From Hyphomicrobiales bacterium (GTDB lineage: Bacteria; Pseudomonadota; Alphaproteobacteria; Rhizobiales; Xanthobacteraceae): DNA of 64,000 bases. Positions 1 to 8,836 of this stretch are shown here, piece after piece. Numbering within the stretch: position 1 is the first letter of the stretch; the number at the start of each line of letters is the position of its first letter. Below the pieces are notes generated by a model. It ran no database searches. It saw only the letters and a program-made list of their open reading frames with translations, and had not been told where the DNA came from. Position numbers and translations under genes: made by a program. The stretch is from NCBI GenBank assembly GCA_021732215.1, contig JAKFVL010000023.1, forward strand, positions 62,001-126,000. Direction: 5' to 3'.

Positions 1-279
1 TTCGAGGTGTGCCTTGATGCCGTCGAGCGCCGCGCGCACGATCTTGCCGTCGGGCAACAGCGTGATGATCGCGGCCGCCGATGTCACCGCAGCCTCCGCG
101 GTCGCGGCTGCTTTTCCACCTCCGGCCACATAACGCTGACGGGCGGCGTCCGACATGTCGAATCCGGTGACGTCATATCCCGCGCGGACAAGGCACGCCG
201 ACATCGGCCGTCCCATGTTGCCCAACCCGATGACTGCGATTCTGGCGGGCGGACTGATGATCAGGCTCTGCGCGGACAT
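1..279 (-). CDS. NAD(P)-dependent oxidoreductase, HIBADH family (partial)
   Basis: The reverse strand is open from an ATG at 279 to the left edge: 93 codons, with the C-terminal two thirds outside the window. Residues 14-26 read IAVIGLGNMGRPM, the Rossmann signature of the 3-hydroxyisobutyrate / 6-phosphogluconate dehydrogenase-type beta-hydroxyacid dehydrogenases. GYDVTGFD and AAIITLLPDG follow at the expected spacing. Such enzymes oxidise a beta-hydroxyacid with NAD(P), but the substrate cannot be read from this part. The gene diverges from the dehydrogenase/SDR pair at 519-2354 and may share its control region. A second, complete member of the family lies at 35446-36342. Confidence 0.85.
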   Translation of the reverse strand, partial: MSAQSLIISPPARIAVIGLGNMGRPMSACLVRAGYDVTGFDMSDAARQRYVAGGGKAAATAEAAVTSAAAIITLLPDGKIVRAALDGIKAHLE

Positions 280-315
280 GTATGCTTCCTTGTTCAGGAT
301 ATTGATTGCATTCAA

Positions 316-330
316 CGGACAGATTGTCCG
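316..330. promoter_or_regulatory. Palindrome in divergent promoter region (possible operator)
   Basis: CGGACA-GAT-TGTCCG is a perfect 6+6 bp palindrome with a 3-bp centre. It lies between the divergent oxidoreductase gene (start 279) and the dehydrogenase gene (start 519). A further CTGTC lies a few bases downstream. It may be the operator of an unlinked regulator. No regulator gene lies beside it in the window. Confidence 0.3.
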
Positions 331-518
331 GCAGTCTGTCAAGACGCCCGATAACTCTTGTCGCTCAGCCACTTCTTTTCATAGGCTGCAAGGGCATGAA
401 CCGGCGAATTGACCTCGTCCAATCATCATCTAGGGTTGATATCGACGAGATGTGCACATTCCAACGATAAGCCAGCGGCGAGGATCAAGCGCTGCTGCAA
501 ACCGGGAGACGGACTGCG

Positions 519-1562
519 ATGGCAAAGTTCAGGGTGGTCACGCCGAAAGGGGCGAGCTTCACGACGGCCGGCGGCGGCTACGGCTATGAGAGCGAGGCGC
601 TCGCTCCGATCGGCGCGGAGATTATCGAAGCGCCGGCCGACGAGGCCGGTTTCATCGCAGCAGCGCGGACCGCGGATGCGATCTATGCCAAGGGCATTCG
701 GATGTCGAAGGCGATCATCGACAGCCTCGAGAACTGCAAGGTGATTTCGCTGGGCAGCGTCGGCGTCGATAGCGTCGATGTGAAAGCGGCGAGCGCGCGC
801 GGCATTCCGGTGACCAACATTCCCGACACCTTCATCGAGGAAGTCGCCGATCATGCCATGGCGCTGCTCTTGGCAGGATTTCGCCGTCTCATCGCGCAGG
901 ACAGGATGGTGAGGGAAGGGCGCTGGTCCGAAGGTCGGCCGGCGCTGCTGAAAATTCCAAGGCTGGCGGGGCAGACGCTCGGCTTCGTCTCGTTCGGGCG
1001 CGTTGCGCGGCTGGTGGCGAAACGTGCGGCGCCGTTCGGTCTGCGCATGATGGCCTTTGATCCGTTCATTGACGAGACAGTGATCTCGGATCACGGCGTG
1101 CTGCCCGCGACACTGTCAGAAGTGCTGTCGCAGTCGGACTTCGTGTCGATGCATGCTCCCGCGCGTCCCGAAGTGTATCACATGCTCGGCGAGAGCCATT
1201 TCCGCCAGATGAAGCCGTCGGCGATTTTCGTCAATACAGGCCGCGGAACGACAGTCGATGAGGAAGCGCTGATCAAGGCGCTGCAGGAAGGCTGGATCGC
1301 CCATGCCGCGCTCGACGTGCTGGAAAAGGAACCGCCGTCGCACAACAATCCGCTGCTCGGCATGGAGAACGTCACGCTGTCGCCTCACAATGCGTCGGCC
1401 TCCGCGCGCTTCGATGAGGCACGCAAACGGCGCGTCGGTTACGAGTTGTCGCTCGTGTTGCAGGGGCTTTGGCCGATGAGTTGCGTCAATCCGACCGTGC
1501 TGCAGACAACGTCGCTGCGTCGCTGGCAGCCGATCGGCATGGATCGCGGCCCGAACAGCTAA
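519..1562 (+). CDS. D-2-hydroxyacid dehydrogenase family protein
   Basis: 347 aa, the usual length for NAD-dependent D-2-hydroxyacid dehydrogenases. The catalytic Arg lies in FVNTGRG, the Glu in LEKEPP and the His in SPHNASASA. The substrate region around LGSVGVDSVD is also typical. The nucleotide-binding loop is unusual: where most members have GxGxxG, this reads VSFGRVAR, so the first and third glycines are Ser and Ala. A third-position Ala is, as I recall, seen in the CtBP-like subgroup; the Ser is less expected. A GGGAGA lies upstream of the ATG. The SDR at 1587 follows 24 bp later, so the two probably form one transcript for oxidation or reduction of a hydroxyacid or sugar acid. Confidence 0.85.
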   Translation: MAKFRVVTPKGASFTTAGGGYGYESEALAPIGAEIIEAPADEAGFIAAARTADAIYAKGIRMSKAIIDSLENCKVISLGSVGVDSVDVKAASARGIPVTNIPDTFIEEVADHAMALLLAGFRRLIAQDRMVREGRWSEGRPALLKIPRLAGQTLGFVSFGRVARLVAKRAAPFGLRMMAFDPFIDETVISDHGVLPATLSEVLSQSDFVSMHAPARPEVYHMLGESHFRQMKPSAIFVNTGRGTTVDEEALIKALQEGWIAHAALDVLEKEPPSHNNPLLGMENVTLSPHNASASARFDEARKRRVGYELSLVLQGLWPMSCVNPTVLQTTSLRRWQPIGMDRGPNS

Positions 1563-1586
1563 GAAAAGAGCAAAGAAGGGAACCTG

Positions 1587-2354
1587 GTGGTGGGAAAGCT
1601 CGACGGAAAAGTCGCTTGGGTGACGGGTGCTGGAAGTGGTATCGGCGAGGCCGCGGCCTTAGCGCTTGCCGAGGAAGGGGCGGTGCTCATTCTGACCGGC
1701 CGCCGTGAGCCGCCGCTGACGGACCTTTCCAACCGCATCACGAAGAGCGGCGGTCATGCGATAGTGGAGGCGGCGGATCTGACCGATGCCAAGGCGGTCG
1801 ATGGCATCGTTGAGCGCATTGCTAAGAAATTTTCCCGGCTCGATCTTCTCGTCAACAACGCGGGCCTCAATATCGTCGAGCGGAGCTGGAAGCAGATCAG
1901 CGCGGAGGGAGTCGACAAGCTCGTGCACGGCAATCTGACGTCGGCGTTCTATTGCGCGCGGGCTGTGCTGCCGATGATGCGCGCTCAGGGAGGCGGGCAG
2001 ATGATCCATACCTCGTCGATGGCCGGCCGCAACGTCAGTCCGCTTGCCGGTCCGGGTTACATTGCGAGCAAGCATGCCGTCGTCGCGATGAGCCACAGCA
2101 TCAATGTGGAGGAATGCATCAACGGCATTCGCAGCACGGTAGTCTGCCCGGGTGAAGTGAATACGCCGATTCTGAAGAACCGGCCCAATCCGTTGTCCGA
2201 CACGGACCTCGCACGCATGTTGAAGCCGGAGGATTGCGGCGATCTGATCCGCTACATCGCCTGCCTGCCACCAGGCGTGACCATGAACGAGGTCTGGATC
2301 ACCCCGACATGGAATCGCGGATATGTCGCAGCGCTGGAGCGGCGGCCGCTCTAG
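1587..2354 (+). CDS. SDR family oxidoreductase
   Basis: 255 aa classical short-chain dehydrogenase/reductase. The cofactor motif TGAGSGIG is near residues 10-17. LLVNNAGLN is in the middle. Ser and YxxxK (YIASK) of the active site are near residues 155-165. The start is a GTG at 1587 preceded by AAGAAGGGAA. It lies directly behind the D-2-hydroxyacid dehydrogenase, suggesting a shared pathway acting on hydroxy or keto acids. The frame ends at 2354, just before the remnant of a sugar ABC permease, so this pair may once have belonged to a carbohydrate uptake and oxidation operon. Substrate unknown. Confidence 0.88.
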   Translation: MVGKLDGKVAWVTGAGSGIGEAAALALAEEGAVLILTGRREPPLTDLSNRITKSGGHAIVEAADLTDAKAVDGIVERIAKKFSRLDLLVNNAGLNIVERSWKQISAEGVDKLVHGNLTSAFYCARAVLPMMRAQGGGQMIHTSSMAGRNVSPLAGPGYIASKHAVVAMSHSINVEECINGIRSTVVCPGEVNTPILKNRPNPLSDTDLARMLKPEDCGDLIRYIACLPPGVTMNEVWITPTWNRGYVAALERRPL

Positions 2355-2440
2355 CGCCAATGGCTGCGAGCCGTTGTGGGATGACGGGCTGCAGGCGGTG
2401 GCCGCCTCGGCGTATTCTGCGACATCGGCTGAACCAGTGA

Positions 2441-2548
2441 GGCGCGCTGATGGCGGGCTCGCTGCTGGGGTCTTTGCCGGTCGCGATCTTCTATTCGCTG
2501 TTTGTGGATTACTATGTGTCGTCGCCGACCGGAACGGTGAAGGAGTAA
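2441..2548 (+). pseudogene. 3' stump of a MalG/ThuG-type sugar ABC transporter permease
   Basis: From 2441 to a TAA at 2546-2548 the frame reads GALMAGSLLGSLPVAIFYSL, then FVDYYVSSPTGTVKE. This resembles the very C-terminus of MalG-family permeases: last membrane helix, VxxYYVSG-like segment and VKE end. An in-frame TGA at 2438-2440 stands immediately upstream, and no other part of such a gene is visible. The simplest reading is that a deletion removed the rest of a sugar ABC transporter. The 5' part of the gap (2355-2440) shows nothing recognisable. Confidence 0.6.
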
Positions 2549-2667
2549 GCGGCTCTCGACCGGGTTGCCCGGCCGCGAGACCGGGCCTGACGCTTGCCTT
2601 CTCGCTGGAACGGGAGGGGATTGGGGAGTACCATATCGGTGCTTCATCCCGGTTTCCTGAACGGCAG

Positions 2668-4482
2668 ATGAGAACCCGCACGAAATCCATCATCCTTGTC
2701 GGCGCCTCGCTTTGTCTCGTATGTGCCGTCACGTTTCTCGCCCAGAGCTTCTGGCGCGAGAGCGGACTGCGCTCGCTGCAGGCCGTCAACAAGCCCCGCA
2801 TCGAACTCGTCGCCAACGCCATGCGGGCGGAGATCAGCCGGCAGGATCACCTCCCGTTCGTTCTGTCAGTCGATCCGGATGTTCAGCGTGCGCTTGCCGC
2901 GCCGTCGGACGCTGCGCTGCGTGATCGCCTGAACGACAAGCTCAAGCGTGTCAGCCGCGAAGCCGATACCCGCGCACTCTACGTGATCGCGCCGTCCGGC
3001 AAAGTCTTTGCGGCTGACGATGCTGGCCAACCCGGTTCGCAACTCGATCGCGATCTGAGCGATCGGCCGTATTTCCGCAACGCGATTGCTTCCGGGCGAA
3101 GCGCGTTCCTCGGCGTGGAGCCCGGCAGCAATCGGGCGCGATACTACGTTGCGAATGCAATCGGGGAATTGCCGGTCCTTGGAATCGCGGTCGTGCGGAT
3201 TGAATTCGACCAGATCGAAGCGGACTGGGAGAGAGCGGGCGAGCGCGTTCTGGTGACCGATGCGCTGGGCAAGGTGTTCCTGTCGAGCGATCCGTCGTTA
3301 CGAAACCGGGTTCTCGGCATCGCCGCGGATGCGGTCCGCGGCGCACCGCCGGCGCAGGACGACACCGATCCAGCGCAGGCGATCGATTTCAAGGTGCTGG
3401 AAGAGCATCTCGGCAGCCAGATCGTCCGTATCCAGACGCCCGATGACACCAGCACGTATCTCTATCAGCCAATGCGCGTTCCCGAGTATGGCTGGACCGT
3501 TCATCGCCTCTCTGATCTGACGACGGTCGCCACCGACCAGCGGGATGGCGGCATCATCGGTGCGGCCATCTCGATCATTGCCGTGTCCGGCCTGTTTTAC
3601 TTGCGTCAGCGCCAGCAAGCTCTCGTCGCCGCGCGCAAAGCGGGCGCCGAACTGTCAACCGAGGTCGCCAACCGCACTCAGGAACTCAGGGCAGCGAACG
3701 CCGCGCTGCATTCGGAGGTCGATGAGCGCAAACGTACTGAAGCGCGACTCCGCAACACCCAGAACTCGCTGATGCAGGCTGGAAAGCTCGCAGCCCTTGG
3801 CCAGATGTCGGCGGCGATCGCTCACGAGATCAATCAGCCGCTGGCCGCGATCCGGACGTTTGTCGCCAGCACGAAAGTCTTTTCAGAGCGCAACGACGCG
3901 GCAAAGGTCAGAGCCAATCTCGATCTGATCAGCGGACTGGCGGAACGGATGGCCAACATCACGTCCCACCTCAAGACGTTTGCCCGCAAGAGCGAACCGG
4001 GAAAGCCGGAGATCGTCGATGTCGATCGCGCCATCCATGGTTCGATGCTGTTGATGGAAAGCCAGCTTCGTCTTGCCGGCGTCACCGTGGAAATCGACGT
4101 TCCGCGCAACATCTTCGTCAAGGGCTACGCGGTTCAGCTGGAGCAGGTCATCGTGAATTTGCTTCAGAACGCGCTTCAGGCGGTTGCCGAAGTCGAAAAT
4201 CCGGCGATACGGCTCGACGTGACGGCGGCCGGCACGATCGTGAAGATCAGCGTGTTCGACAACGGCGCCGGAATAGCGCAGGAGCACATCGACCAGATTT
4301 TCGATCCGTTCTTTACGACGAAAGCGATCGGAAAAGGTCTGGGCCTGGGTCTCTCGATTTCCTACGGCATCGTACGCGACTTCGGCGGTGAAATTCGCGC
4401 CGTCAATCGCAGCGGGGGCGGTGCTGAAATGATCATCGAGCTGCCAAGGTTTCATCCGGAAAGCGCGATGCTTCATGTCTGA
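2668..4482 (+). CDS. Sensor histidine kinase, DctB-like
   Basis: 604 aa from the ATG at 2668, chosen because it starts a classic membrane anchor (residues 8-27); the frame stays open further upstream but runs through the permease remnant. There is a periplasmic sensor of about 260 residues of the DctB/double-Cache kind, a second membrane helix near 294-312, a coiled coil, and then the dimerisation/phosphoacceptor motif [17 protein letters not shown] with His386. The ATPase domain has [26 protein letters not shown] and GLGLGLSI. It phosphorylates the response regulator encoded next door (overlap 8 bp). DctB senses C4-dicarboxylates, but the target here appears to be the efflux operon downstream, so the ligand is open. 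Confidence 0.88.
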   Translation: MRTRTKSIILVGASLCLVCAVTFLAQSFWRESGLRSLQAVNKPRIELVANAMRAEISRQDHLPFVLSVDPDVQRALAAPSDAALRDRLNDKLKRVSREADTRALYVIAPSGKVFAADDAGQPGSQLDRDLSDRPYFRNAIASGRSAFLGVEPGSNRARYYVANAIGELPVLGIAVVRIEFDQIEADWERAGERVLVTDALGKVFLSSDPSLRNRVLGIAADAVRGAPPAQDDTDPAQAIDFKVLEEHLGSQIVRIQTPDDTSTYLYQPMRVPEYGWTVHRLSDLTTVATDQRDGGIIGAAISIIAVSGLFYLRQRQQALVAARKAGAELSTEVANRTQELRAANAALHSEVDERKRTEARLRNTQNSLMQAGKLAALGQMSAAIAHEINQPLAAIRTFVASTKVFSERNDAAKVRANLDLISGLAERMANITSHLKTFARKSEPGKPEIVDVDRAIHGSMLLMESQLRLAGVTVEIDVPRNIFVKGYAVQLEQVIVNLLQNALQAVAEVENPAIRLDVTAAGTIVKISVFDNGAGIAQEHIDQIFDPFFTTKAIGKGLGLGLSISYGIVRDFGGEIRAVNRSGGGAEMIIELPRFHPESAMLHV

Positions 4483-4519
4483 TCGAATTATGTCTGATCG
4501 CACTATGTCTGATCGCAAT
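4475..4519 (+). repeat. Tandem 15-bp repeat carrying three start codons
   Basis: ATGTCTGATCGAATT, ATGTCTGATCGCACT and ATGTCTGATCGCAAT follow one another without a gap. They encode [15 protein letters not shown] at the N-terminus of the response regulator. The first unit overlaps the stop of the kinase gene. Each unit begins with an ATG, so the copy number changes the number of possible translation starts and the spacing to the upstream gene but never the frame. Confidence 0.95.
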
Positions 4520-5902
4520 CGCGTCCTGCTTGTCGATGACGAAGAGCCGATGCGCCAGGCGATCGGTCAATGGCTCGATCTGGCCGGTTTTGAGGTGAAG
4601 ACCCATGGTCAGGCGAAGCCGGCCATGGATGCCATCACATCGGACTACACCGGAATTATCGTCACCGACCTGAAGATGGAAGGCGTCGATGGAATGGCGC
4701 TGCTGGGCTACGCTCAGGAAATCGATCCCGATCTTCCGGTGGTGATGATCACCGGCCATGGCGATATCCAGATCGCGGTCGAGGCCATGCGCCTTGGCGC
4801 CTACGATTTTGTCGAGAAGCCTTTCGAGCCGGAGCGGTTTCTCGACATCGTCCGGCGCGCGAGCGAAAAGCGGCGGCTGGTTCTGGATAACAGACGCCTT
4901 CGCAGAGCCATGATCGAACCGCAGCTCGGATCGCTTATCATCGGCGTGTCGCGCGCCGCCGAGGCGCTCCGCACGCAGGTCGCAGAACTTGCCGCGACCG
5001 ACGTCAGCGTCGTGATCTACGGGGAAACCGGCGCAGGCAAGGATCTGGTCGCCCGAAGCCTGCATGACCTCGGCCGCCGCAGCAAAGGCAATTATGTCGC
5101 GATCAACTGCGCAGCGGTCCCCGAAACCATGGCCGAGAGCGAGTTTTTCGGACACGACGCCGGTGCGTTTACGGGAGCATTGAAAACGAGACCCGGCCGC
5201 ATCGAGCATGCGAGCGGCGGCACGCTGTTTCTCGACGAGATCGACAGCATGCCGCTTGCCATGCAGGGGAAACTCCTGCGCGTTCTGCAGGAGCGGCAGA
5301 TCGAGCGTCTCGGTTCAAATCACAGCATCGCGGTTGATTTCCGGCCCGTCGCCGCGAGCAAGATCGATCTGAATCAAGCGCAAATCCAGAACCGCTTTCG
5401 CCCCGACCTGTATTACAGACTTTGCGTCGCCGAGATCGTCGTGCCTCCGTTGCGCCAGCGCCGAGACGACATTCTCCTGCTCTTCGACTACTTCGCCGCC
5501 GCTGCGGCAAAAACCCATCGACGCGACGTTCGTCCTCCGTCAGCGGCGATGTCCGACAAGCTCGTCCGTCACGATTGGCCGGGAAACATTCGCGAGTTGC
5601 GCAACGCGGCGGAGCGTTATGCACTCGGTCTTCATCGCGCGGCGAGCACGCCGGCTGAAACGGCTCAGGCCCAAACGCTCGCGGATCAGGTCGATGCGTT
5701 CGAAAAGGCCACGATCGAGCAATGCCTGATCGAGGCAAGTGGGCGTATCCATGTCGTGATCGAAAAACTGGGCATCCCGCGGCGCACACTTGCCGACAAG
5801 ATGGCGCGGTTCGGTCTTGATCGAAAGCGTTATGCGGATGGCGATGAGCAGAAGTCCGCCAATGAAAATGAGCCGAGTGGCGGAAAGTCGCCAGTTGCCT
5901 GA
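4475..5902 (+). CDS. Sigma-54-dependent response regulator, DctD-like
   Basis: 475 aa with a receiver domain (VLLVDDEE, phospho-acceptor Asp65 in VTDLKME, Lys in VEKPFEP) and an AAA+ domain. The AAA+ domain has Walker A GETGAGKD, the sigma-54 contact loop GAFTGA, and Walker B GGTLFLDEID. A Fis-type helix-turn-helix follows at the end (IPRRTLADKM). It should remodel RNA polymerase-sigma-54 when phosphorylated by the kinase encoded upstream. The start is ambiguous: three tandem 15-bp units each give an in-frame ATG (4475, 4490, 4505). The third gives the most family-like N-terminus. A near-consensus sigma-54 promoter lies 70 bp after its stop, in front of the RND operon. Confidence 0.92.
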   Translation: MSDRIMSDRTMSDRNRVLLVDDEEPMRQAIGQWLDLAGFEVKTHGQAKPAMDAITSDYTGIIVTDLKMEGVDGMALLGYAQEIDPDLPVVMITGHGDIQIAVEAMRLGAYDFVEKPFEPERFLDIVRRASEKRRLVLDNRRLRRAMIEPQLGSLIIGVSRAAEALRTQVAELAATDVSVVIYGETGAGKDLVARSLHDLGRRSKGNYVAINCAAVPETMAESEFFGHDAGAFTGALKTRPGRIEHASGGTLFLDEIDSMPLAMQGKLLRVLQERQIERLGSNHSIAVDFRPVAASKIDLNQAQIQNRFRPDLYYRLCVAEIVVPPLRQRRDDILLLFDYFAAAAAKTHRRDVRPPSAAMSDKLVRHDWPGNIRELRNAAERYALGLHRAASTPAETAQAQTLADQVDAFEKATIEQCLIEASGRIHVVIEKLGIPRRTLADKMARFGLDRKRYADGDEQKSANENEPSGGKSPVA

Positions 5903-5933
5903 TCGCTCGGCAACAATTCGCGCGTAAATTAAT

Positions 5934-5950
5934 GATATTGCAGCGATATC
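5934..5950. promoter_or_regulatory. Imperfect palindrome upstream of sigma-54 promoter
   Basis: GATATTGCAGCGATATC is a 17-bp imperfect palindrome with perfect 5-bp outer arms. Its right end is about 22 bp upstream of the -24 element at 5973. It is a candidate binding site for the DctD-like activator encoded immediately upstream. Activator sites usually lie further upstream, so this is tentative. Confidence 0.3.
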
Positions 5951-5972
5951 TCTTTCATCCGTGTCGGCGCTC

Positions 5973-5988
5973 TGGCATGCAGCTTGCT
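5973..5988 (+). promoter_or_regulatory. Sigma-54 (-24/-12) promoter of the RND efflux operon
   Basis: TGGCATG-CAGC-TTGCT matches the sigma-54 consensus TGGCACG-N4-TTGCW in all but one position. GG and GC are separated by exactly 10 bp. The predicted transcript start is near 5999, leaving a leader of about 66 nt before the ATG at 6065. This also argues against a translation start at 5984, which lies inside the promoter. A sigma-54 activator gene ends 70 bp upstream. Confidence 0.7.
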
Positions 5989-6064
5989 GATAAGGGACAG
6001 AGTTGAGGCGGCGCCAAGAGGCATCCGGTCAACTGCTGTCTGGCTGCCGGGTCGTCTTGAACTG

Positions 6065-7612
6065 ATGTCACATTTTCAGTGGAGCATTGCTTTTGGCTTC
6101 TGGCCGAAAACGCGCCGCTATCGTGGACGGTCACGGCAGCTTGCAGCGTGCTGCGTGATGTTGACCGCGCCGCTCCTGAACGCTTGCACGCTCGGGCCGG
6201 ACTTCAAGTCGCCCGATGCTCCTGCCGCGCAAGGCTATATTCCAGGGCAGGTGCTGACTGCGCCGTCAGATGTGCCGGGCCGTTGGTGGGATCGCTTTCG
6301 TTCGCAGAACTTGAGCAAGCTGATCGACGACGGTCTCGAGCGTAACACCGACCTGCAGGCCGCGGAGGCTGCGCTGCGCGTCGCGCAAGTCAATACATAC
6401 ACGCAACGTGCGGCGCTGTTCCCGATCATCACGGCAGGCTTCGACGGCAATCGCATTCGCGTGCCGACGGAAGTGCTGACCACGGACTCGGCTGCCGGCA
6501 AGAACATCTACAGCGTCAACACGGCGCAGGTCAGCGTCGCATTCGTTCCGGATGTCTTCGGCGGCATCCGCCGTCAGATCGAATCCACCGAAGCGCTCGC
6601 CGAGGTCCAGGCTTTCCAGCGCGAAGGCGTGTTCCTCACGCTGTCGGCCAACATCGCGCTTGCTGCCATCCAGGAAGCATCGCTGCGCGGACAGATCGCC
6701 GTCACTCGCCGGCTGATCGAGATCCAGAACCAGTCCCTGAGCACGCTCAAAATTCAATATGACCGCGGACAGATCGCGCTGCCCGATGTGGTCGCCCAGG
6801 AGACGGCCGTGGCGCAGGCACGTTTGTTGCTGCCCGTACTTGAAAAGCAGCTGGGGCAACAGCGCAATCTGCTCGCCTATCTGACAGGCCGCTTGCCGGG
6901 TGAGGGTATCGCGGAAACGTTTCAGCTTGGCTCGTTCAGATTGCCGCGGCCTGTGCCGGTCAGTCTGCCTGCCGACCTGATCCGTCAGCGGCCGGATGTG
7001 CGGGCGGCCGAAGCCAACCTGCGTTCGGTCAATGCCCAGATCGGAGTCGCGATTGCCAATCGCTTGCCGCAAATCAATCTCACTGGAAACGTCGGCAGTA
7101 GCGCATCGACCATCGGCAATCTGTTCACGCCACAGACCGCGGTGTGGCTGGTCGCGGGCAGCGTTGCGCAAACCGTGTTCGACGCCGGCGCGAAGGAATC
7201 GAAGCAGCGTGCAGCGGAAGCCGCGACGGAACAGGCGCTCGCGCTTTACAGGAGTGCCGTTCTGGCCTCGTTCCAGAACGTCGCGGATGTGCTTCGAGCA
7301 TTGCAGGCTGACGAGCGTGCGCTCGCGGCCGCCACAGCCGCCGAGACATCCGCCAACCGCAGCATCGAACTGGCGCGTGCACAGATAGAGCGCGGACAAT
7401 TTACCATCTCGGTCCTGCTGACGGCTCAGCAGGCCTACCTTCAGGCGTCGCTGGCCCGCGTTCAGGCGCAGGCTGCGCGACTCGCAGATACGGTCGCGCT
7501 GTTTCAGGCGCTGGGCGGCGGCTGGTGGAACAGGGTCGAGGTGATCCCCGCCGGGCCGGCCGCCGCAACACTTCAAGCAAAAAACGAAATTTCCCGGGAA
7601 ACGCCGCAATGA
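6065..7612 (+). CDS. RND efflux outer membrane lipoprotein, NodT/OprM family
   Basis: 515 aa. A twin-arginine-rich N-terminus and hydrophobic stretch end in a lipobox (LLNAC, then TLGPDF), so the protein is a lipoprotein of the TolC-like channel family. The mature part shows the duplicated outer membrane efflux domain: GRWWDRF, LQAAEAALRVAQ, then LIRQRPDVRAAEANLRSVNAQIGVAIA, the hallmark of NodT/OprM. It forms the trimeric exit duct for the adaptor and pump encoded next. Its stop overlaps the adaptor ATG (ATGA). Expression is probably from the sigma-54 promoter at 5973. Confidence 0.92.
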   Translation: MSHFQWSIAFGFWPKTRRYRGRSRQLAACCVMLTAPLLNACTLGPDFKSPDAPAAQGYIPGQVLTAPSDVPGRWWDRFRSQNLSKLIDDGLERNTDLQAAEAALRVAQVNTYTQRAALFPIITAGFDGNRIRVPTEVLTTDSAAGKNIYSVNTAQVSVAFVPDVFGGIRRQIESTEALAEVQAFQREGVFLTLSANIALAAIQEASLRGQIAVTRRLIEIQNQSLSTLKIQYDRGQIALPDVVAQETAVAQARLLLPVLEKQLGQQRNLLAYLTGRLPGEGIAETFQLGSFRLPRPVPVSLPADLIRQRPDVRAAEANLRSVNAQIGVAIANRLPQINLTGNVGSSASTIGNLFTPQTAVWLVAGSVAQTVFDAGAKESKQRAAEAATEQALALYRSAVLASFQNVADVLRALQADERALAAATAAETSANRSIELARAQIERGQFTISVLLTAQQAYLQASLARVQAQAARLADTVALFQALGGGWWNRVEVIPAGPAAATLQAKNEISRETPQ

Positions 7613-8820
7613 AGATTGCTTCTGACTCGACCCCTCGACGTCGCTGGCTGCATCGAAACGCGCGCCTCGCGGCTGCGGCGATCGCATGTCTGGCGCTGCA
7701 TGCCAATCCGGCGTCGGCCGTCGACAACGATGGCGTCACCGTTGGCAAGGTCACCGTGACCAACGACCAGATGCGGCAGCTTGAAGTCATCCCGGCCAGC
7801 GTAAAGACGTTCACGCTGACGCGATCCGCCATCGGACAGATTGCCTTCAACGAGGATGCCAGCACCGCCGTGCTGACCCCGTTTTCGGGTCGGGTGACAC
7901 GCCTTTTGAAGAAGGTCGGCGAGGATGTCCGCCGCGGCGAGCCGCTGTTCGAGATCGACAGCCCCGAGGTTGTACAGGCGCAGACCGATTTCATCGCGGC
8001 GCTGCAGGCCTACGAAAAAGCCAGGTCACAGTTCAATCTGACCAAGCGCACGCTCGACCGCCAGCTCTCCTTGCTCAGCGACAAGGCGACGGCGATGCGG
8101 GACGTCGATCAGGCCAAAAACGACAATGCAGCCGCGGAGTCCGATCTTGGGACTGCGCAGGGCGCGGTATCCGCAGCACGCAACCGGCTCCGCGTCATCA
8201 TCGGCCGCGATGGCCAGGAAATCGAACGGCTTGAGAAAGAGCGTGTCATCAATCCACTGATTACGATCAACGCGCCGATCGACGGTACGGTGGTCAATCG
8301 CAAGATCGGACCTGGCCAGTTCATCCGCGCCGACGCTGGCGAGCCGCTCTACTCGGTCTCCGATCTTTCCGTGATGTGGCTCAAGGCCTTCGTGCCGGAA
8401 AGCGATATTGCCTATATCCGGGCCGGGCAGGAGCTTGAGGTCAAGGTTAGCGCTTTCCCCGATCGGGTCTTTACCGCGCGTGTCAGCAGCATCGGGGCGT
8501 CATCGGATCAGCAGACGCGCCGCATTGTCGTTCGCTCCGAGATCGACAACCCCGGCCGCATCCTCAAGGCCGAGATGTTCGCGACATTCCGGATCGCGAC
8601 GGGAGAGCCGATTACAAGACCCATGGTGCCGGTAACGTCCATCATTCGCGAGGGTGACACTGCGAGCGTCTGGGTCGAATCCGGGCCGAAGGTTTTCGAG
8701 CGGCGGCAGGTTCAGCTTGGCGGCGAGGCCAACGGACAGGTGCAGGTCACAGCCGGACTGAAGCCGGGCGAGCGCGTCGTCGGCCGGGGCGCAATCTTTG
8801 TCGATAACGAAGTGAAGTGA
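7609..8820 (+). CDS. RND efflux periplasmic adaptor subunit (CusB/CzcB-like)
   Basis: 403 aa with an export signal ending around ANPASA. A barrel-sandwich (lipoyl) half follows (FSGRVTRLLKKVGEDVRRGEPLFEIDSPEVVQAQTD, in pieces), then a coiled-coil hairpin around residues 150-195 and the second half TINAPIDGTVVNRKIGPGQF. A beta-barrel follows, and the end is LKPGERVVGRGAIF. It bridges the inner membrane pump and the outer membrane duct. The ATG overlaps the stop of the duct gene by 4 bp, so translation is coupled. I see no Met-rich metal-binding N-terminus of the CusB kind, so metal specificity is not supported by this subunit. Confidence 0.9.
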   Translation: MKIASDSTPRRRWLHRNARLAAAAIACLALHANPASAVDNDGVTVGKVTVTNDQMRQLEVIPASVKTFTLTRSAIGQIAFNEDASTAVLTPFSGRVTRLLKKVGEDVRRGEPLFEIDSPEVVQAQTDFIAALQAYEKARSQFNLTKRTLDRQLSLLSDKATAMRDVDQAKNDNAAAESDLGTAQGAVSAARNRLRVIIGRDGQEIERLEKERVINPLITINAPIDGTVVNRKIGPGQFIRADAGEPLYSVSDLSVMWLKAFVPESDIAYIRAGQELEVKVSAFPDRVFTARVSSIGASSDQQTRRIVVRSEIDNPGRILKAEMFATFRIATGEPITRPMVPVTSIIREGDTASVWVESGPKVFERRQVQLGGEANGQVQVTAGLKPGERVVGRGAIFVDNEVK

Positions 8821-8836
8821 CAAGGCGCGCTTTGCA

